Assembly: GCA_038748065.1 (NCBI GenBank)
Contig: JBCDJG010000046.1
Location: 1-40,620, forward strand
From: JBCDJG01 sp038748065
GTDB taxonomy: Bacteria > Pseudomonadota > Gammaproteobacteria > Pseudomonadales > Halieaceae
DNA length: 40,620 nt
Direction: 5' to 3'
Part shown: piece after piece, positions 16,112 to 24,383 of the stretch
How positions within the stretch are numbered: position 1 is the stretch's first letter
Layout of the letters: each line of letters starts with the position of its first letter
Made by a program: the position numbers and the translations under genes
Notes under the pieces: generated by a model
What the model was told of the DNA's origin: nothing
Database searches by the model: none
The model's input: the letters and a program-made list of their open reading frames with translations, nothing else

Positions 16112-17801
16112 GGCTATGGTTCTCGACGAGGCGGGTACTCAGAGTACGCGGCCTGTCCAGCAGCAGATCCGTTTGCGCCGACATGAGCTTGTTGCAAGCC
16201 GCCTGCGGATGTGTGCTCGCGCAGGTGATCTGCCCGGACTGGGCCGTCAGCAAAGGCTGGTTGATAAAGCCGTCGAACTGGCGTTCCTGCCACTCGGTCA
16301 TGATCGTAAAGTCACGCTCGAGGGTGGCGATGAGCCCGGCGCAGCCGTGCCGATCAAAACTCGACGCTGCAATACACACGCGGTTCTCTGCCGCACGGCT
16401 TGGCAAGCCGTATTCGATCTCCCAGCTTGCCTGCACATCGAGCGGTGCAGCGATCAGGTGGCAGCCCGCCAAGGCAGCACATTTCACCCATTCCGGATGA
16501 ACCGCGTCATCTCCCGCCAGCAGGGCTACGCGGCCCCAGGGCAAGTCTACCGGCTTGAGTTGGTCGCCCAGTCGCGACCAGCGGTAGCGCTCGGCAAAGT
16601 GGATCACGGGCTGACTGGCCACCAGCCCAGCCTGCCCGACCAGCACGACCGTGAGTGCGGCACCACTGCCGAGCGGGCGAACCAATGAAGCACACAGCAG
16701 CAGTTCAGGCCGCCCGGTACAGGCGGCACGCATCGCCTCAAGGGCCTGTTTGCCCTGTTCCAGATCTTGCGGGGCAATTTCGCCGACGATCTCACGGTGA
16801 CAGAAAAGCTCCGGCAGTACCGCCAGCCGGGTCTCAGTCGGCAGTTCCGCCACCAGGGCAGCCAATTCGTCCAGCCCCTGTTCGCCGCGCTGTAGCGGGC
16901 GCAGCAGCGCAACGCCCGCCTCGGCCGCGGCATCTCCGATGTAGTCAGGCTCAGTATCGGCAATAAGTGGCGCATACAGTTCCGGCCGGCGCACCGCAAA
17001 CAGTTCTGTGCCATCAGGCCGTGTCTTGTCACGGGCCCTGGCGGGCTCAATATCCGCCCAGACCACCGCCTCCTCACCTCGCGGGCCGCGCGCGATAATC
17101 TCACCCTCCGGCGATACCACCTGACTTTCGCCCGCGCCATACAGAAACTTGAGGGGAATATGGGTCTCACTGGCCACGGCCTCGAGCAGATGCTCCGGTA
17201 TCAGCGGGCCCACCTTGTTGGCAGCGACCAAAAAGCACTGGTTCTCCGGCGCACGAGCTGGTACGTGGAGGGTGGCCTCATCCAATGCAAATGAGTTGAG
17301 TGAGTCACAAAAAACCTGCGCACCGAGTAAGGCGAGACCGCGCGGCGTTTCGCAAGTGACACCGTCCCGGCAGGGAAACATCGCAATATCCGCCTGCGGC
17401 GTTGCGATCACCTCGGAGTACTCATCAGCCCGACTGAACCAGGTGTTCTCGTGCCCCATCAGGGTCTGCTTATCGGCCACGGCCAGCCGGCGCCCGTCCG
17501 GGCCAAACAGGATAGAGCTGACAGTGAGGTCCAGCACGCGGCGCAGCGAGACATTGATCACCAGGTAGCAGGCCTGGGCGCGCGCCTCATTGGCGATGGC
17601 CTCCAGGAACTCGCCCTCGAGGTCCAGCGACACCCGGCGCGCATGTTCATGGTCGTCATACCAGGAAATATGGTTGCAGAACTCCGGCAGCACCATCAGG
17701 TCGGGATTGACCTGGCCTGCCTGCCGGATCATTCGCAGGCAGGTTTGCAGGTTAGCCTCGACCTCTGTCCCGCTGGCAAATTGCAGGGCCGCTACGCGCA
17801 C
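16098..17801 (-). CDS. Tandem-domain nitrilase-superfamily hydrolase, paralogue 1
   Basis: A 567-residue protein made of two carbon-nitrogen hydrolase domains, about twice the normal family length. Domain 1 (about 1-270) has the full Glu-Lys-Cys triad: Glu40 in VLPEFCNH, Lys111 in ADKQTLMGHE, Cys144 in FPCRDGVTCET. Domain 2 (about 290-540) keeps Glu331 in VLPELFCH but has AGDD where the catalytic Cys would be (near 429) and no obvious Lys, so it should be inactive and structural. The start is GTG 17801, preceded by AAGGAG at six bases. The family hydrolyses nitriles, amides and carbamoyl compounds. It heads the six-gene operon and is divergent from an MFS gene across an AT-rich dyad. A paralogue is at 31628-33325. 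Confidence 0.9.
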   Translation of the reverse strand: MRVAALQFASGTEVEANLQTCLRMIRQAGQVNPDLMVLPEFCNHISWYDDHEHARRVSLDLEGEFLEAIANEARAQACYLVINVSLRRVLDLTVSSILFGPDGRRLAVADKQTLMGHENTWFSRADEYSEVIATPQADIAMFPCRDGVTCETPRGLALLGAQVFCDSLNSFALDEATLHVPARAPENQCFLVAANKVGPLIPEHLLEAVASETHIPLKFLYGAGESQVVSPEGEIIARGPRGEEAVVWADIEPARARDKTRPDGTELFAVRRPELYAPLIADTEPDYIGDAAAEAGVALLRPLQRGEQGLDELAALVAELPTETRLAVLPELFCHREIVGEIAPQDLEQGKQALEAMRAACTGRPELLLCASLVRPLGSGAALTVVLVGQAGLVASQPVIHFAERYRWSRLGDQLKPVDLPWGRVALLAGDDAVHPEWVKCAALAGCHLIAAPLDVQASWEIEYGLPSRAAENRVCIAASSFDRHGCAGLIATLERDFTIMTEWQERQFDGFINQPLLTAQSGQITCASTHPQAACNKLMSAQTDLLLDRPRTLSTRLVENHSHELP

Positions 17802-17827
17802 GATGAACTCCTTTACCCAAACCACAT

Positions 17828-17849
17828 AATGTTATAGTTTTATAACATT
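17828..17849. promoter_or_regulatory. Perfect AT-rich dyad between the nitrilase-1 and MFS genes
   Basis: Two perfect nine-base arms, AATGTTATA and TATAACATT, flank a four-base spacer GTTT. The dyad lies about 27 bases upstream of the nitrilase start and 80 bases upstream of the MFS start, in an AT-rich island within GC-rich surroundings. It looks like an operator shared by the divergent promoters. Its core, TTATA-N4-TATAA, recurs in the LysR/bicupin gap. Confidence 0.65.
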
Positions 17850-17928
17850 TACACTGGCAAGCATAAAGCATGAATCTCTTCATTACCGCGTCTGGTTATT
17901 CCCGAGAGCGGCCATTCCAAGGCAGGGC

Positions 17929-19251
17929 ATGACGCGCTTTCTCGGCATTGATCTGAGCGAGGGCGTCAAGCGACGACACCTGCTCGCCTACTTCGCCGCA
18001 GCTTTCGTCTCCTCCAGCTACGCCGGCGCGCTGGCTATCTTGCAGCCCGGCCTGCTGCAGGTGATGGGCGTAGACCAGGCACAGCAGGCCACCCTCACGG
18101 GCAACCTCAGTGCCATGCAGGAAGTTATCCTGATCGTGCTTCTGGGGGTGGTCGGCGCGCTGGCAGACCGCTATGGCCGCAAGCCGGTCTACGTCTTCGG
18201 CCTGCTGATGACGTCGCTTGGCTTTGCTCTCTACCCCATGGCGGAGAGCATTCCGGAACTCGTGGTTTACCGGATCATTGTTGCCTTCGGCTCTGCTGCG
18301 ATGATCGGCATGATGGTCACCGTGATCGCCGACTACTCGCGCAACAGCACCCGGGGTAAAGCCAACGGCATCCAGGGGCTGATCGCAACGCTAGGGGCCT
18401 TTATTCCACCCGCGCTCGGCGCGCTGCCCAAAGTCTTTGTCGACCAGGGCTTCGATGAGCTGGCCGCGCAGCGCCTGACCTTCGGCGTGGCGGCGAGCCT
18501 CGGCGTGATTGGCGCAGCGTTTGCCCTGGTGGGCCTGGCACCCCACGTCCGTGGCGCGAGTCAACAGGCCAGGGAATCGATCACGACCATGTTGCGTAAG
18601 GGCATCAAAGCCTCCCGCGACCAGGGCATCGCCCTGTCCTATGGCGCGGCCTTTATTTCCCGTGGCGATCTCGCCGTCACCGGGGCCTTTATGAGCCTGT
18701 GGCTGGTGCAGTTCGGCACGAGCAAGCTCGGGATGACGCCCTCGGAAGCGATGTTCGAGCTGGCGGTGCCCAGGGTGCTGGCGGTCGTCTCTGGCGCGCT
18801 GGTCGGCTCCCTCCTGATGGGTTATGTCTCCGACAAGGTCAGCCGGGTGCGCGCTGTGACTCTGGCGGCCGGTCTCGCCGCGCTCGTGTATGGCTCGATC
18901 TTCTTCGTGACCGACCCGACAGAGGACTGGGTGATGGCGCTGCTCTTCATCATGGGCATCGCTGAAATCAGCGCCTTCGTCTCCAGCCAGGCGCTGGTGG
19001 GTGAGCGCGCGGACCCGGCGCGCCGCGGCGCCATTATTGGGCTGTTTGGTGTCTCCGGCGCCGTCGGTATCCTGATTGGCACCTCCGGCGGCGGCTGGCT
19101 CTTTGCGACCTACGGCCCGTCAACGCCCTTCGTTCTGTTCGGCATACTCAATGGGCTGGTCTTCCTCTGGTCGCTGTTCGTGCGTGTCAGGCCAGTTCTC
19201 GATACCATGAAACCGGACACCGCATGGAGCGCTGCCCAGCACATTAAATAA
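17929..19251 (+). CDS. Major facilitator superfamily transporter, paralogue 1
   Basis: A 440-residue inner membrane protein with about twelve hydrophobic segments. The loop 2-3 signature is GALADRYGRKPVY (about 78-90), with a weaker counterpart GYVSDKVSRVRA in the second half. It would carry a small organic molecule with a proton or in exchange. The divergent position opposite the nitrilase operon suggests uptake of that operon's substrate. The closest relative in the window is the transporter at 34099-35433, which also follows a divergent nitrilase gene: both share RG(D/N)LAV followed by a TLW/SLW segment and a GxxGILI segment near the end. Confidence 0.92.
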   Translation: MTRFLGIDLSEGVKRRHLLAYFAAAFVSSSYAGALAILQPGLLQVMGVDQAQQATLTGNLSAMQEVILIVLLGVVGALADRYGRKPVYVFGLLMTSLGFALYPMAESIPELVVYRIIVAFGSAAMIGMMVTVIADYSRNSTRGKANGIQGLIATLGAFIPPALGALPKVFVDQGFDELAAQRLTFGVAASLGVIGAAFALVGLAPHVRGASQQARESITTMLRKGIKASRDQGIALSYGAAFISRGDLAVTGAFMSLWLVQFGTSKLGMTPSEAMFELAVPRVLAVVSGALVGSLLMGYVSDKVSRVRAVTLAAGLAALVYGSIFFVTDPTEDWVMALLFIMGIAEISAFVSSQALVGERADPARRGAIIGLFGVSGAVGILIGTSGGGWLFATYGPSTPFVLFGILNGLVFLWSLFVRVRPVLDTMKPDTAWSAAQHIK

Positions 19252-19257
19252 CCATCT

Positions 19258-20229
19258 TCAGCTCTTGCGACCGAGGGCCCGCTCCACCTGCTCCTCCAAT
19301 TGCCGCATGGGAAGGACATCCCGCTGTCGGTTGCGCAAAAAATCCAGGAAGCGCTGCGCCACACCCGACAGGCGCTTGCCGGGAATCTTTGCCACGTACC
19401 ACTGCGACATTATCGGAAAGCCGGGCAGGCGCAGCTGCGCCAGGCCATCTTCCCGCGCATTGGCCAGCACATAAGCCGAGAGAATGCTGATACCCATGTT
19501 CTCGACCACCATGAACTTGATCGCCTCGTTACTGGCGATCACCATGCGCCGATCAATACTCTGGCCCGTCTTCGCCAGATGGCGGCGCAGGGCGAAGTCC
19601 GTACCGGAGCCGGCCTCACGTAGCAGGAAGCTCTCATCCGCGAGGTCTTGCCAGCTGAGCTTTTTACGCTTCGCCAGCGGATTGTCGACGGAGGCAACAA
19701 CAACCAAGGGGTTGGGCAGGAAGGGATAACTCTCGATGTCCATGTCTTCAGTGGGATCAGAAAACACATAAATATCATCCAGGTTGCGCTCAAAGCGCTC
19801 GATGATCTCGGCGCGATTGCCCACCTTGAACTCGACATCCACGCCCGGGTATTCCTTGCAAAAGGCGCCGATGATGCGCGGCAAAAAGTATTTCGCCGTG
19901 GTCACCACGGAAACACGCAACTGTCCCGCGCCAAGTCCCTTGAGATCCGACAGTCGCTCATCCAGGCGCCCCACCACATCGACCAGCTCGCGTCCGGCGC
20001 GCACCACCTCCTCGCCAGCCTCCGTCAGGTATAGGCGCTTGCCCAGCACCTCGTGCAGCGGCAGACCGAGCGACTCGGACAGCTTGCGCACCTGAATAGA
20101 GACGGCCGAGTGGCTCAGGTGCAGTTCTTCGGCAGCACGGGCAATGCTGCCCTCCTGAGCAACTTTGAGGAAGATCTCAAGTTGACGCAGCGTGCCAATA
20201 CGAGACAGCAGGCGTGTTTCCAAGGCCAT
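19258..20229 (-). CDS. LysR-family transcriptional regulator
   Basis: A 323-residue LysR-type regulator. Residues about 12-70 hold the winged helix-turn-helix (LRQLEIFLKVAQEGSIARAA, then HLSHSAVSIQVRKLSESLG), followed by the effector domain (GAGQLRVSVVTTAKYFLP, about 105-120) that resembles the CbbR/CysB-like group. It is divergent from the bicupin gene and lies between the two catabolic operons, so it is the most likely regulator of the cluster. The effector would be a pathway metabolite. Its stop codon is seven bases from that of the convergent MFS gene. Confidence 0.94.
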   Translation of the reverse strand: MALETRLLSRIGTLRQLEIFLKVAQEGSIARAAEELHLSHSAVSIQVRKLSESLGLPLHEVLGKRLYLTEAGEEVVRAGRELVDVVGRLDERLSDLKGLGAGQLRVSVVTTAKYFLPRIIGAFCKEYPGVDVEFKVGNRAEIIERFERNLDDIYVFSDPTEDMDIESYPFLPNPLVVVASVDNPLAKRKKLSWQDLADESFLLREAGSGTDFALRRHLAKTGQSIDRRMVIASNEAIKFMVVENMGISILSAYVLANAREDGLAQLRLPGFPIMSQWYVAKIPGKRLSGVAQRFLDFLRNRQRDVLPMRQLEEQVERALGRKS

Positions 20230-20336
20230 CTAAATGTGAGTATTTGTAAACATATAACTCTAATAATATATACTTTTATAAACTTATAAAATGGCCTATC
20301 GTGAATCTGTATTCATACAGCTTTTGGAGAGACCTC
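20230..20336. promoter_or_regulatory. AT-rich divergent control region of LysR and bicupin genes
   Basis: This 107-base gap is far richer in A and T than its surroundings. It contains a perfect dyad at 20274-20291, arms TTTTATAA and TTATAAAA around AC, which embeds the core TTATA-N4-TATAA found upstream of nitrilase 1. LysR regulators commonly bind such divergent regions. The AT-rich stretch TAATAATATATAC beside it may contain the -10 elements of both promoters. Confidence 0.55.
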
Positions 20337-21239
20337 ATGCGCCCTCACGTAGAACTGATCGAAGACAAGGACCTGCTGTGGCATATCGCCGAGCTGCCCC
20401 ACGGTGCGGGCGATGCGCGGCAGCGCAACCTCAGCTATGACGAGGAAAATGGCGCCGCGTCCCTGCAGGTCGAGTTCACCAGCGATTGGCATCGCGGGCC
20501 CGGCTATCACGTCGCCCAAACCGAATGGTTTGTGCTCGAAGGCGAAGTCACGCTGGGTGACCGTACGCTGGGCAAAGGCGGCTACTGGTGCGCGCCGGTG
20601 GGCACGCTGACACCGGCCGTGAGTGCCAAGGCTGGCACCCTCATCCTGCTGTTTCGAGAGTACGCAGACTGGCGCTTCAATCCGGTAACCCCCGGCACCC
20701 AGCCCCAGGCTGACGAGGAGGCCCTCGTGATCATGGATTCTGAATCCATGGAGTGGTACGACGTCGTTGACCCGGTAAACGGCAGCCCGATGGACTTCGA
20801 ACGTGGCGGCACACCGGTGCCTGGCCTGTTCATCAAACTGCTCTACCGCGATCCGAAAAACGGCTTCTACACCCGCCTGATCAAGGCCAAGCCGGGCTGG
20901 CGCGAGCACCCGCTTGCCCATCACCCCGTTTACGAAGAGGCCTACTGCCTCGAAGGTGAGTTCGACTACAACTTCGGCTTCATGACCGAGGGCCAGTATT
21001 TCTTCCGCCCCGCCGGCGTGCGCCACGGTGACTTCACCGCGGGCGACAAGGAAGGCTGCACCTGGATACTGCGCTGCGACGGCGATCTCGTGGACTGGTA
21101 CACAGAGAACGCCAAAGTGGAGATGAAGGGCGACCCGGTTAACTGGGGTGAAGGCTACCCCAACACCGAACCACCCGCCTTTATCCAACCCGTGCGTTCA
21201 CGCTCCACTGGCGAATGGAAGGACCCGTCTTACCAGTAG
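20337..21239 (+). CDS. Bicupin protein (DUF4437-like)
   Basis: A 300-residue protein of two cupin beta-barrels. Cupin 1 (about 30-115) has a partial metal motif (HVAQTEWFVLEGE) and a second motif PVGTLTP lacking its His, so its site seems degenerate. Cupin 2 (about 175-265) retains His and Glu in HHPVYEEAYCLEGE and His in RPAGVRHGDF, a plausible intact metal site. Such proteins include dioxygenases, isomerases and storage-type cupins. The ATG at 20337 is preferred over an in-frame GTG at 20301 because GGAGAG stands five bases before it. Divergent from LysR, it is the regulator's most direct target. It could be the missing ring-opening oxygenase of the pathway, but this is speculation. Confidence 0.88.
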   Translation: MRPHVELIEDKDLLWHIAELPHGAGDARQRNLSYDEENGAASLQVEFTSDWHRGPGYHVAQTEWFVLEGEVTLGDRTLGKGGYWCAPVGTLTPAVSAKAGTLILLFREYADWRFNPVTPGTQPQADEEALVIMDSESMEWYDVVDPVNGSPMDFERGGTPVPGLFIKLLYRDPKNGFYTRLIKAKPGWREHPLAHHPVYEEAYCLEGEFDYNFGFMTEGQYFFRPAGVRHGDFTAGDKEGCTWILRCDGDLVDWYTENAKVEMKGDPVNWGEGYPNTEPPAFIQPVRSRSTGEWKDPSYQ

Positions 21240-21286
21240 ACAGGCAGCGTCGCAGCTGCGGCATGCGAAACGGCGCGCGCTAAATC

Positions 21287-21712
21287 TCAGGCTGTGCTGC
21301 GATAACGAATACGGGTGGGCGTCCAGAGTGCCGACCAGCGTTCGGTCTTCTGCTGCGCATCAAGGCGTTTGGGTGACGCACTCTGCGCTTCCGAGAGTTC
21401 TTCGTAGGCCTTCAGAACCCGGGCGTTGACCGCGCCCAGCAGGCCCTCACCGGTATCGTAGCTAACGGCAACAAGATCGCCGCAGTGAGGGCATACATGG
21501 AATCGAGCCTGACCCGAACCCTGGGTCTCCTCGCGCATGGCCGCTGCAGAGAGAACTTCGAGCTGCCCTTGCGGGTCAGAGAGCCACTGTGCACCGCGCG
21601 GTTCACAGTAGTCACAGTCACAGGCCCTGGGGCTGTACTCAGCGTGCGGACGAGCGTGGGTGAAGGCTATCTCAACGGTGCCGCAGGAACAGGCACCCTG
21701 GCTGATCGTCAC
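21287..21712 (-). CDS. GFA/CENP-V-like zinc-binding protein
   Basis: A 141-residue protein with the full Cys set of the glutathione-dependent formaldehyde-activating (Gfa) fold: C8 and C10 (CSCG), C31, C33 and C36 (CDCDYC), C74 and C77 (CPHCG). The family binds zinc; some members help detoxify formaldehyde, most are uncharacterised. Start is GTG at 21712, eleven bases after the preceding gene's stop, making it the last gene of the twelve-gene operon. It might process a formaldehyde- or formyl-type by-product of the pathway, which is inference. Confidence 0.85.
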   Translation of the reverse strand: MTISQGACSCGTVEIAFTHARPHAEYSPRACDCDYCEPRGAQWLSDPQGQLEVLSAAAMREETQGSGQARFHVCPHCGDLVAVSYDTGEGLLGAVNARVLKAYEELSEAQSASPKRLDAQQKTERWSALWTPTRIRYRSTA

Positions 21713-21723
21713 GCTACACCACC

Positions 21724-22500
21724 CTAAAACTCTTCGAGCAAACGCCCCTTGCCGCTGATCTTGTCATCGATGCCGCAGGCGCGCAATGCGTGCCAGACGG
21801 TTGCCACGTTGATGGGAATCAGGGGTTTCTCCAGAACGTGCTCGAGGGTTGGAAAGAGGTCGACCGTCGACAGGTTGGTACCGCACTGCACGATGCAGTC
21901 GACGTCGTCGCCGTCGACTTCTTTGACCGCGTCAATCACGTCCTTGATATCGGTCTCTGCAATTGCCGTGGCGGAGGGGCGGTTCAGGCCTTTGATCGAT
22001 TTCACGCTGTACCCAAGCTCTTCAAAATAGCGTCGCACGTTGGCATCGCCCACGGGGGGATAGGGGGTAATAACGGAAAGGCTCTTGGCGCCAAAAGCCT
22101 GTAGCGCCTCCTGCGTCGCAGTGGCGCCCGTGGTCAGGCCAAGGTCGCCAATATGCTCGCGGATGCCGGCCTCAAACATCTCGCTGCCCTCAACACCGCC
22201 CCAGAAGGTCTCGGCCGACATGCCCAGCATGATGTGTTTGACCTTGGCTGACATCACGTAGCGCAGCGACTGTGGGATCTCGCCGCGCATCACCTCAAGG
22301 AAGCGTTCGAATACGGTATCCACGTCATCGCCGGAGTTCTCGACCTCATCCGCCCAGTTGCGGATTTCGATCCAGAAGCGGGAGGGGTGCCAGGTAACAC
22401 CATCGAGGCAGAATTTCTGTAGGTCATACTCTACGCCCGTGTTGGTCGAGGGAATGATCACGCCGATTTGCGCACGACGCGCGATCTGGTAGTTGTTCAC
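21724..22500 (-). CDS. Arylmalonate decarboxylase/maleate isomerase-family protein, one-cysteine paralogue
   Basis: A 258-residue member of the Asp/Glu racemase superfamily. The N-terminus has GVIIPSTNTGVEYD, the typical substrate-carboxylate loop. Racemases and maleate isomerases use two Cys. Here the first is replaced, in LGMSAETFWGG (about 92-102), just as arylmalonate decarboxylase has MGTSLSFYRG. The second Cys is retained (Cys206, VQCGTNLST), matching the single catalytic Cys of arylmalonate decarboxylase. So decarboxylation or cofactor-free isomerisation through one Cys is more likely than two-base racemisation. Start is GTG 22500 after AGGAGCAGAAC. A paralogue lies three genes upstream in the operon (24384-25220). 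Confidence 0.85.
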   Translation of the reverse strand: MNNYQIARRAQIGVIIPSTNTGVEYDLQKFCLDGVTWHPSRFWIEIRNWADEVENSGDDVDTVFERFLEVMRGEIPQSLRYVMSAKVKHIMLGMSAETFWGGVEGSEMFEAGIREHIGDLGLTTGATATQEALQAFGAKSLSVITPYPPVGDANVRRYFEELGYSVKSIKGLNRPSATAIAETDIKDVIDAVKEVDGDDVDCIVQCGTNLSTVDLFPTLEHVLEKPLIPINVATVWHALRACGIDDKISGKGRLLEEF

Positions 22501-22509
22501 GTTCTGCTC

Positions 22510-23121
22510 CTACTGCTGTGCGCTGGCCTTCACCAGCGCTTCCAAATAGTCAGGTGCCACCAGGTGGCAGTAATGCACACCCTTGATGGATGCCGGTAGT
22601 GGGATGTACCAGGCATCTACCACGCGCAGGGCGCGTGAATGTAGCTGCCAGCGGCCGTCGTCGGTTTTGCGTGCCGCCTGATAGGGCCAGTCATCTAGCC
22701 AGCTTGGCCCCATATAGGTCTGCACTTCGGGCACGACCTCAAAATCTGCCTCGCTACCGCCCCACTTGGCGAGCGCATAATTAAGGTGGTTTTGCGTGAT
22801 CCGCTCGCAGCCGTGATCCTCGCCCGCCACCGGGCTCTGCCCATCGGGGTCAAAGGCCAGGTTCAGGGACTCTGCGCTCTTCAGCTTGCAGGAGATGACC
22901 GTTGACATCTGATCCTTGCCCTGGGGATTGCTCAGATACTGGTGAATCTGGAATGGCTCGATACTGGCCTTGGATTCAACAAAGCTCTCGTAATCAGTGT
23001 GCACAGCCACCTCCGGGTTGAGCGCGGTATCCGCTATCAGGTGCTGAGCCTGCAGACAAAACTCCGTTGCAAAGGTGCTCGATGCAAAAACACCGGCAAA
23101 CAGGGCTAACAGTCGACGCAT
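22510..23121 (-). CDS. Exported protein of unknown function in the catabolic operon
   Basis: A 203-residue protein with a signal peptide (MRRLLALFAGVFASSTFA, cleaved near TEF). The mature part has four Cys (FCLQAQ, SCKLK, HGCER, HYCHL), suiting two periplasmic disulfides. I recognise no family. The ATG at 23121 follows GGAG by about ten bases and starts the signal peptide; longer readings of this frame run into the upstream transporter gene and are not real. Located between the MFS and the decarboxylase-like genes, it could bind or pre-process the substrate in the periplasm. Confidence 0.8.
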   Translation of the reverse strand: MRRLLALFAGVFASSTFATEFCLQAQHLIADTALNPEVAVHTDYESFVESKASIEPFQIHQYLSNPQGKDQMSTVISCKLKSAESLNLAFDPDGQSPVAGEDHGCERITQNHLNYALAKWGGSEADFEVVPEVQTYMGPSWLDDWPYQAARKTDDGRWQLHSRALRVVDAWYIPLPASIKGVHYCHLVAPDYLEALVKASAQQ

Positions 23122-23168
23122 TGAGTTATGTCTCCGATGTCGCAGATCTTGCAAAGGCGCAGCATCGC

Positions 23169-24383
23169 CTACGCGGGAATGACGGGTGGTTCGGCATGGT
23201 GTTCTTGCCACTGCTTCTGGATAGAGCGGGCCAGGAAGTACAGGATGAACATCATCGCGGCACAGACGATGAAGGGGCTTTGGATATCCACCCAGGCGAA
23301 AATCACGCCCGTTAATGAGGTGCCTATCACGCGGCCCAGCGTGCCCGCGGAAGCGTAAATACCGAGCACCATGCCACGCTCCGTTGGGCCCGCGCGCTGC
23401 GAGACCAGGCTTTGCATGCTGGGCATGATCATGGCGGTCGCAAAGCTCTGGATGGAAAGCGCTACCATCGCGCCGTAGTAGCTGCCGTTGACCCCCGCCC
23501 AGGTAGTGAACAGCATGGCACACGCATAGACAATGCAGCCGAGCTGGAACATGCGGTGCTCTCCCAGCGTGCGCGCCATCGGCCCAACACAGCCGCCTTG
23601 CGCGATAGCCAGCGCAATGCCACCCACCAGCAACAGCGGCATGAGTTGCGTTGGCCCGGCCGCAATGCCCGACTCCGCGACCCAGAGCGGGTAGATGGCG
23701 TGGACCAGCGCGTTGCCAACATCGTAGATCAGCGCACCCACCAGAAAATAGGGCAGGAGGGGCCGCGCCCACAGGCCGCGCAGACTGTCCATCTGTGCAG
23801 GCCGCGGCCGGGCGCGCAGTTCATCGCGGTGCGCCCGATCCAGTGATTCAGGCAGAAAGATCAATATCGCAAAAAAAGCTGCGCCAGATAGCGCAGCGGA
23901 TACCAGCGCAGGAGCCACGAGGTTGACCTGGCTGAAGTCATCACCCGCCAGGAACGCGCCCAACACCGGCCCGACAATAAAGCCCAGGCCAAAGGCTGCG
24001 CCGATCAGCCCCATGGCCCTGGCGCGATCCTTCTCGGTGGTGATGTCGGTCATGTAGGCCTGCGCGGCGGCAATGTTACCGGACATCAAACCGGAGACCA
24101 GTCGGGACAGCGCCACGATCCACACGCTGTTGGCAAAGCCCAGCAGCGTATAGCCCAGCACGGCACCCGCCATGCTGATCATCAGGATGGGGCGTCGACC
24201 GTAATAGTCGCTGAGCCGGCCAAGGACAGGCGTGGAGATCAGCATGCCCAGCGGATACAGGGCCATGCAAAGGGTCGCCAGTTCCGGCGTGCCGCCCAGC
24301 TGGATCACGTAATAGGCCAGGATCGGCACCATAATGCCGAAACCGATGAGGTCGAGGAGGATGACCCCGAAGACGATTAGCAT
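23169..24383 (-). CDS. Major facilitator superfamily transporter, TetA/DHA1-like
   Basis: A 404-residue protein with about twelve membrane segments. The loop 2-3 motif is GRLSDYYGRRPIL (about 55-67) and the motif C-like stretch AAFGLGFIVGPVLGAFLAG (about 128-146) is typical of the drug:H+ antiporter-1 group. Its start codon directly follows the stop of the preceding gene (TAAATG), showing translational coupling. As part of the operon it could import the substrate or export a toxic or dead-end product; the antiporter-type motif slightly favours export. It belongs to a different subgroup from the two flanking MFS transporters. Confidence 0.92.
   Translation of the reverse strand: MLIVFGVILLDLIGFGIMVPILAYYVIQLGGTPELATLCMALYPLGMLISTPVLGRLSDYYGRRPILMISMAGAVLGYTLLGFANSVWIVALSRLVSGLMSGNIAAAQAYMTDITTEKDRARAMGLIGAAFGLGFIVGPVLGAFLAGDDFSQVNLVAPALVSAALSGAAFFAILIFLPESLDRAHRDELRARPRPAQMDSLRGLWARPLLPYFLVGALIYDVGNALVHAIYPLWVAESGIAAGPTQLMPLLLVGGIALAIAQGGCVGPMARTLGEHRMFQLGCIVYACAMLFTTWAGVNGSYYGAMVALSIQSFATAMIMPSMQSLVSQRAGPTERGMVLGIYASAGTLGRVIGTSLTGVIFAWVDIQSPFIVCAAMMFILYFLARSIQKQWQEHHAEPPVIPA

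Noticed and set aside
22510..23772. A 420-residue reading of the frame containing the periplasmic protein gene
   Set aside because: The upstream 217 codons overlap the MFS gene in another frame and have no family-like sequence; the signal peptide and ribosome site place the start at 23121.
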